Assembly (NCBI GenBank): GCA_025667525.1
Contig: CM046875.1
Coordinates: 436,058,617 to 436,122,616, forward strand
DNA length: 64,000 nt
DNA from: Glebionis coronaria
Taxonomy: Eukaryota; Streptophyta; Magnoliopsida; Asterales; Asteraceae
Direction of reading: 5' to 3'
Made by a program: the position numbers and the translations under genes. Below, piece by piece: positions 57,866-64,000 of the stretch (position 1 is its first letter; each line of letters begins with the position of its first letter). The notes beneath the pieces were generated by a model. It made no database searches and was not told where the DNA came from. It was given only the letters and a program-made list of their open reading frames with translations.

Positions 57866-59838
57866 TTTTGGGTCGAGTCAGGCTCGTGACTCGGTTAACA
57901 AAAACAAGCGCTTCTCGGGAGGCAACCCGTGATCTATCCTTTATCGTTTTCATAATAAGTGTAGGGGGAGCCTCGTATGTGTTTGTTGTCTTGTTTCTTA
58001 TTCTCTACAGGGATTCAAGCTTCAAAGAGCACCTCGATGACTTTTGACGAACCGTGATCCCGTGTTCTCATCTTCCTGGTTCTATCCTAAACTATCGTGA
58101 TTCAAAATTTCATATCTTATATGTTTTCATTAAAATCACTATATCTTAAACACTGAGGACAATGTTTATATCAAGTGTAGGGGGACTTCTATCGAAGTAA
58201 GTGGTCTTTTCCATGAATTTGCCCTCAATTAACCGGAAAATTCGATTTTTCGACATTTTTCAAATTTTTTAATCTATTTTGGCCTAGTAATATAGTAGTA
58301 TTCTCCTTTGTTATCGTTATTTACTTTCCTTGCTTAAATAAAGTTTAATAAAGTGGTTTTAAATTTTTCAAAGTCATGAATATTTTGACTCAACCCGAGT
58401 TTACTTATCTAAGTTTACTCTAGCTAGTATCCTTAACGTGTTTAAGTCAAGTTTTGCTAGGCTTTTATATATGGAACTTTAAAACGCGAAAGTATTAACT
58501 CTTACGGGTTAAGAACAAGAATTTTTCGCAAGTTCCTATAATTGATCCTAGAGAGTCGTTTATCAAGGGAACTTTAAAATGCGAATTCTAAACTTGAAAA
58601 AGTCTAAGAGTTTGCAAGATCCTATAGATGACTCGAAAACCCAAAACATTGATTTAATTGGCTAAGCATCTACGAGTCTCATTCCTTTAGATTTTAAATT
58701 GTGGAGGACGAGAGATGATAGAGTAAATTATAAGTTTGGTATTATTTCATGAATTTATGTGAGTTAATTATGAGCCTATTCTCCCATCGCTTGCTAATAA
58801 ATTTATCTGCAATAAATAAGGTTGTACGATTTGAAAAGTTACTTAGCTTCTAGCACAAGATCGTTTAAAAGTTGCTCGGTATTAATTAGAGTTCATAGCC
58901 AAGGCATAACTTATTGAAGCGGGATGCGAAGATTGGCGAGTCCGAAAAGGCCCTAACAAGGCATGAGGGCTACATTTTGTTGCTAAAGATCCAAAAGTGA
59001 TGTGAAGAATCATTTATCGAAAATCAATATGAAGGATCGAGACACACGACGAAAAGCAAATACTCCCCAAAAGATCATGGAGAAGTCTATCCAAAAAGGC
59101 CCTGACAAGGTATGAGGATAAATAGATCCAAGTCCTAAAAGGAGGCGGATCATTGTATATCAAAGTCCAATATAAAGATTGGAGAAAAATAAAGAAGTCG
59201 TGGTCCAAATATGAAGAATCTCTCAAAAAATTCAAGTGAAGAAATTCCTATTATGAAGAGAAGACCATAATTTCAAGAACGTCTCTCAAAGATTTGAAGT
59301 ATGAAGTCGCTGCCAAATATTGGTCCGAGAAAGGTATCAAATCGTGAAGCGAGTTATGCCAAGATATGAACTTTATGAGATCCCGAGAAGCAGTTTTAAA
59401 AGATTTTGTCCTTTAGCTAACTATTGATTAAATCGGTCACTTTATTTTCGGCCTAAATAACTATCGAAATAAGTCAAACAATGCATCCTCATGATCATTC
59501 AAGACAAAAATAAAATATAAGAGATACACCTAGGAATAAGGGAGTCTAAGTAAATAATTGGCCCACATGAATTCGTGTTAGTTTGCTAACATATAATAAC
59601 AATGATCTCGTTTTTAAGCTTGGTATGGGGAACGTGAAACTTCAGGATGATAAACGTTCATGGCAGCCAAAACCCAATGTAAGTCTTTAATTTTCTTACT
59701 TTTTACTATCTTTTTATTTTCCTTAATGTTTAATGTTTAATAAAGGCCAAGGTGGGTTATTTAGGATGGAAAATGTAAACCGTGCTTTAAAATTAATGCA
59801 TTGCATGAGGGCATTGCAATGGTCAAGTGTAGGGGATT
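57866..59838 (+). other. Athila-D 3' noncoding region, stem-loops and PPTs
   Basis: Just after the stop: a CGAGTC/GACTCG stem with 8-base loop (57874-57893), then CGGG-AGGCAA-CCCG (57916-57929). AAGTGTAGGGG tracts occur at 57957-57969, 58173-58184 and, abutting the LTR, 59824-59838. The second is followed by the hairpin ACTTC-TATC-GAAGT (58185-58198). No env-like frame. Confidence 0.8.
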
Positions 59839-61495
59839 TAATAAGTGTGAAAACACTTATCCTTTTACCACTTATTTCCAATAATAACAAGACCAAAACG
59901 TGTAATTTATGTCGTAAAAGTCGGAATTATGCGTGGTTTGTGATTTTATTGTGTTTTAGGACCAAAAGATGAAAAAGGAAGAAAACACGGGCTTTCACGG
60001 GCTTTTATCGAAGAAAACGAGAAAAGACGAAGTCAAGAGATCAAGAGTGCTTAAAGAACGGATGTCCAAGACCTATTCTGAAGATTTATCGAAGAAAAAG
60101 TCTAAAGTCGGAAGTTTAATGAAGTCGAAGAACTCAAGTCTAAATTAAAGAAGAAAATTATTAAGACAAGTTCAAATCCCGAGACGACATCGAGAAAGAC
60201 CAATGAATTTAGATCGAGTCGAGAAGAAAAGAAAGAAAGAAGAAAGCACACATGCATTCCCCACTCCCTATATATACCCTCCTAAATGACACATTAGGGG
60301 GGTGTTAGTCATTAAGCTAGTTTTAGTTTCATTTTTCTTTCTAGTTTTAGAGAGAGAAAGTTCCCAACTTTCTCTCACTAAGTTTTATCTTTTCTCCATT
60401 TTTATCTTTCAAGTTAAGCTTTTTGTATTTGGATTTCATTAATCAAGTGCAAGTATAAGCTTTTTAGTTCTTTAATCCCTTTCCAAATTTCTTGGTTTAC
60501 TTTACTCTTTGATCCGAGTATTACATTTCATACGGTTTGATTGATTTAATCATTTCGTGACTAAAAAGTTGATCTTTCTTGTTCCTACATAAGCTCTTAT
60601 ACGTATAAGCTATAAGCTCTTTATGCTTATTGGCTTATTTGTATTCTTGGCTTATTTACTTTTAAGCTTTTTTAAAAAAAGTATTGTCATTTTATGTTAG
60701 GTTTGTTAAGTCTCGAGTTTAATATTCGTAAAGGTTTCGAATTTGTGCTTATTTATCTTTGTCTAGAAGTTTGAAAGTGCTTATTGATTTCTGCTTATTA
60801 GTTTAAGCTTATTTTCCTTTTGGACGCCATTTCCATCTCAGAGGGGTTTTACTTGGCCACGATCTTGTGCTACGATCGCATTGACTGCGATCTTTACATT
60901 TTTCAAATCCACACCACGATCATTGATTGCGATCTGGGAGTGCGATGGTGTGTCACGATCTCTAGTTGCGATCGCATTGATTGTGATCTGTTTTGTTACG
61001 ATCAGGCTACGATCCTGACCACGATCCCCTTGTTATGATCGTGGTTGCGATCGGTGAGTACGATAGCCCATACCCATCGTACTAGTGAGTACGATCTAAC
61101 TCCTTTGTTGCGATCACATTGAGTGCGATCTGGATTACTGTTTGAGTGTGATCGCATTGCGATCGGATTCAGGCTTTCTTTTTGTTTTTCTTAGATTTCA
61201 AATTTAATTTTCCCGCCATTTTTACTTAGTTTATTTTAAACAAGTTTTCAAGTTTTTAATCATTTACATTTTAGTTTTAAAATATTGCACACTTTTATTT
61301 ATAGTTTAATTTTTTTTAAGCTTCCATTTTACTCAACGACATTTTCAATTATTTGCTCTTAGTTTAAAATTAGATAATCAAACCAAACCATTTAATTTTC
61401 CACTAAGAACAATTGAGTCGCACTAATTAACGGTAATCAATTCGAAAAGATCGGATTCTACGAACTTTCATACGAGCTTAAAAACCTTGTATTTA
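59839..61495 (+). repeat. Athila-D 3' LTR
   Basis: Partner of 50403-52057. It ends CCTTGTATT with one extra or changed base before filler DNA. The CGATC array and TATA box are conserved. Confidence 0.9.
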
Positions 61496-61584
61496 ATTTT
61501 CTACGAAAAGATCGGTTTTCTCCACCATAAGGAGCTTGATGTGTAGTGAACTCTCGAGTAAGGATTACTCGAGGAGTGGAGTAG
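61496..61584 (+). repeat. Filler DNA and 69-bp duplicated copia LTR segment
   Basis: About 20 bp (61496-61515) containing CTACGAAAAGATCGG, words also present in the adjacent Athila LTR end (CGAAAAGATCGG at 61443-61454), followed by 61516-61584, identical to 50334-50402. Both copies share three sites that differ from the 5' copia LTR, so they are copies of each other. Confidence 0.85.
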
Positions 61585-61852
61585 GAACAAGGAGTGAGCT
61601 TCGTTGCCGAACCACTATAAATCCTTGGTGTTTGGTTTGATCTTTCTTTACCCTTAACTATTTACATTCTTTATTCTTTGTGCATATACATTAGTTAGTA
61701 TTAGTTTAGTTACACTATCATTGTTCATATTGTGCATCAGAAGATTTCACATATTTCCTCAAGCCTAAGTTTTTGAAAAAGGATTTTTTTGAAAACCATC
61801 TTTTAACAAGTAAATATAAGAAACTATTCAACCCCCCCTTCTAGTTTCTATA
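61585..61852 (+). repeat. Sirevirus-like 3' LTR, second part
   Basis: Continues the copia LTR from GAACAAGGAGTGAGC to TTTCTATA, where TA replaces the CA end of the 5' LTR. It is followed by the GTCTT target duplication and then Athila-C. Confidence 0.9.
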
Positions 61853-61857
61853 GTCTT

Positions 61858-63678
61858 CATGGACGATCGTTCCGTCCTTGGAAATTCTTTCGACACATGT
61901 ATTAGCAATCTTGATAAAATGTTGGCACGATGTAAAGAAGAAAATCTTGTGTTAAACTGGGAAAAATGTCACTTTATGGTTAAAGAAGGAATTGTATTTA
62001 GACACAAAGTGTCAGGCGCAGGCTTAGAAGTTGACAAATAATAAATAAACGTAATCTCAAAACTCCCACCACCTACTAATATGAAAGGCATTAGAAGTGT
62101 TTTAGGTCATGCCGATTTTTACCGACGATTTATCAAAGACTTTGCAAAGATCGGAAGACCTTTAACTCAACTTCTAGAAAAATAAAGAGCATTCGATTTT
62201 AATGATGAATGCCTTTTAGCATTTGAAACTCTCAAAGCAAAGCTTACATGCACACCAATTATTGCAAGCCCCAATTTGAATCTTCGATTTGTGCTTATGT
62301 GCGATGCAAGTGAACACGCTCTTGGAGCCGTCCGTGGACAAAAAGATGGAAAACAATTTCACCCCATCTACTTTGCTAGTATAACTCTTAACGCAACCCA
62401 ACAAAATTATACGATCACAGAAAAAGGGCTCATGGTTGTAGTTTACGCATTTGATAAATTTCAATCATACCTCGTATTGTCAAAAACAATAGTCTAGACC
62501 GACCACTCAGCCTTAAAATACTTGTTTAAAATGAACGATGCCAAACCTCGTCTAATACGATGGATATTGTTTTTATAAGAATTTGATTTAGAAATTAAAG
62601 ATAAAATAGGAGCTGAGAATGTTGCTGCCAATCATTTATCTAGCATAGTGAATGATGACTCTAGAGATGATGAAATCGATGATTTTCCAGATGAACACAT
62701 AATGCAAATAAATACTAACAATACACCATGGTTCGCAGACTTTGCAAACTATTTGGCTGTAGGTATTTTACGAAAGGGAATGACACATCAACAAAAGAAA
62801 AGATTCTTTTCTGACCTCAAAAGATACTTTTGGGACGATCCTCACCTGTTTAGAATCTATTCCGATGGAATTATCCGTCGTTGTATTTCCGGATCCGAAT
62901 CTCGAATAATTCTCGATGAATGTCACTACGGACCGACCGGAGGACATTATGCAATGAACACCACCGCTAAATAATGTTCTACGCTGGCTTTTACTGGCCA
63001 ACGATTATTCGCGAAGCTCATACCTTAGTATGATTATGAGCAGCATGTCAAAGGACTGGAAATCTTACAAAAAGAGATGAAATGCCTCTAAATAATATCC
63101 AAGTCTGCGAAATCTTTGACGTGTAGGGTATCGACTTCATGGGACCATTTCCTAAATATTATAAATGTGAATACATTTTAGTCTCCGTCGACTATGTATC
63201 GAAATGGACCGAAGCTCAAGCCTTTCAAACTATCGAAATGGACCGAAGCTCAGCCTTTCAAACTAACGATGTAAGGGCACTTAAGACCTGCAACCCTGAT
63301 CTTATTGCAGCTGGAGAAAAACGCATATTCCAACTTCATGAGTTAGATGAATTTCAACATCGAGCTTATGAAAGCTCACGTTTATATAAAGAATGAACAA
63401 AAGTGTGGCATGATCTTAAACTGCGACAAAGAAAAGAATTCAAACATGGAGAGAAAGTACTTCTCTTTATCTCGAAATATAAATTCAAGCAACCTAAGAT
63501 TACTTCGAGATGGATTGGACCTTATATAGTGAAACACCAATGTCCATCTGGATATGTTGAACTCTACGGTAGAGACAATACCACTTTTATTGTCAATGGA
63601 CATAGACTCAAGCTCTACCATGAAGAAGAAAACTGTAATGAATTCGATGAAGAAGAAATCCCATTCTTTCTAAAATAA
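61858..63678 (+). pseudogene. Athila-C pol: RT end, RNase H, integrase
   Basis: Begins MDDRSV, completing the RT catalytic strand begun before 35797, then [14 protein letters not shown] and YRRFIKDF. RNase H has LMCDASEHALGAV (about 62285) and a TAG where TDHSALKY starts (near 62496). Integrase has the zinc region (about 62920-63060, decayed), GIDFMGPF near 63130 and [10 protein letters not shown]. Much of the catalytic core is deleted after 63250, including the second Asp and the Glu. The C-terminal module WIGPYIVKHQCPSGYVEL and FIVNGHRLKLYHEE end the frame. Many stops (62039-62044, 62183, 62574, 63124) show it is old. Confidence 0.85.
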
Positions 63679-64000
63679 AACCGAGTAGCCGAGTCTGGCT
63701 GAAGACTCTAAACTTAGCGCTTCTCGGAAGGCAGTCCGTATTTTATCCCCCGTTTTTCACCATAAGTGTGGAGGAGGACTTGTAAAATAAATAAAACCGT
63801 CCTTGTATATACTTTGCATGTTTTTTTTGTTTTATGATATCATGCAGGAAAATAGCAAACTTGGAGCTCTAAGCTGGATTCATCTCTTGAAGTCCTATAA
63901 TTTTCTACTAAGCCCCAAGAAGTTCTCGTTTCCCTTTGCATTTTTCCTATTTTTAATTTTTTATCAATTATCACCTCGAGGACGATGTTTACCGTAAGTG
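63679..64000 (+). other. Athila-C 3' noncoding region
   Basis: After the stop come GAGTC-TGGCTGAA-GACTC (63691-63708) and CGGA-AGGCAG-TCCG (63725-63738), then a purine tract AAGTGTGGAGGAGG (63764-63777). The PPT next to the LTR and the LTR itself lie beyond the window. The last 220 bases hold no gene. Confidence 0.7.

Larger units (their letters stand above)
50403..61495 (+). mobile_element. Athila-D: complete Ty3/gypsy element, 11.1 kb
   Basis: Two LTRs of about 1.65 kb, a perfect tRNA-Asp PBS, a gag-pol frame with two stops, 2 kb of 3' noncoding DNA and a PPT. It sits inside the copia 3' LTR. Instead of a 5-bp duplication, 69 bp of the target (50334-50402 and 61516-61584) is duplicated, with about 20 bp of filler after the 3' LTR. 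LTR ends are TAATA...TATTA. The LTR pair differs at roughly 2% of positions by eye, older than Athila-B. Confidence 0.92.
35798..61852 (+). mobile_element. Sirevirus-like Ty1/copia element carrying nested CACTA and Athila-D
   Basis: LTRs start TGTTAATGC and end CTACA (5') or CTATA (3', mutated). The TSD is GTCTT on both sides. Order is 5' LTR, initiator-Met PBS, gag, protease, integrase, RT, RNase H, the order that defines copia. Sirevirus traits are four PPT-like AAGGGGGAG tracts before the 3' LTR, GCGGTTCC-type palindromes upstream of the LTR TATA box, a long post-pol region and an extra frame there. Without the two insertions the element is about 9 kb. Every pol domain is damaged. Confidence 0.8.
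19879..64000 (+). mobile_element. Athila-C: old host gypsy element, in three pieces
   Basis: Plus-strand Athila element made of 19879-20317, 35036-35797 and 61858-64000. Athila-B separates the first two pieces. The Sirevirus-like copia element separates the last two, with a perfect GTCTT duplication (35793-35797 and 61853-61857). The three pieces read in order as protease end, RT start, RT end to integrase, so they were once contiguous. Its 5' part was removed by the deletion that fused it to Tekay. Its 3' LTR lies beyond the right edge. Confidence 0.85.

Noticed and set aside
35798..61852. An integrated pararetrovirus
   Set aside because: Copia-order pol, LTRs, TSD, PBS and PPT all fit an LTR retrotransposon. 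No movement or coat protein motifs were seen.

Overview
This is plant nuclear DNA, almost certainly from an angiosperm and most likely a eudicot. The window is a stack of nested transposable elements with no intact host gene. The only host coding sequence is two decayed fragments carried inside a CACTA transposon. I base this on Athila-type and chromovirus Ty3/gypsy polyproteins, a Ty1/copia element with Sirevirus hallmarks, plant-type PBS sites (tRNA-Asp and initiator tRNA-Met), a CACTA element, and plant-type short AT-rich introns. The exact species cannot be read from the sequence.

Layout, left to right. (1) 1-5304: Athila-A on the minus strand, cut by the window edge: pol/gag pseudogene, PBS and 5' LTR. 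(2) 5305-6756: nothing recognised; 6757-7313: a possible copia LTR; 7314-7913: the 3' end of a Tat/Retand-like element. (3) 7914-12178: Athila-E (minus), only the 3' LTR and 3' noncoding part. (4) 12179-19878: a Tekay-like chromovirus (plus) inserted in Athila-E. Its gag carries three GT-AG introns. Its 3' end is lost in a deletion that joins it to the next element. (5) Athila-C (plus), an old host element in three pieces: 19879-20317, 35036-35797 and 61858-64000. (6) 20318-35035: Athila-B (minus), young and nearly complete, inserted in Athila-C. (7) 35798-61852: a Sirevirus-like copia element (plus), inserted in the Athila-C reverse transcriptase with TSD GTCTT. (8) 42718-48625: a CACTA element inside that copia element, carrying pieces of a beta-ketoacyl-ACP synthase gene and of a thaumatin-like/G-type lectin gene. 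(9) 50403-61495: Athila-D (plus), inserted in the copia 3' LTR with an odd 69-bp flanking duplication.

Relative order: Athila-C came before both Athila-B and the copia element; the copia element came before CACTA and Athila-D; the Tat fragment came before Athila-E, which came before Tekay. Athila-B has the most similar LTR pair (about a dozen differences by eye over 3.1 kb), so it is probably the youngest. The autonomous machinery encoded here (capsid, protease, reverse transcriptase, RNase H, integrase) is broken by stops, frameshifts or deletions in every copy.

The signals most worth pursuing are the three frame-restoring introns in the Tekay gag, a covarying pair of stem-loops just after the pol stop in the Athila elements, the 69-bp duplication with filler around Athila-D, LTR-specific CpG motif arrays, and Sirevirus palindromes repeated inside the coding body.
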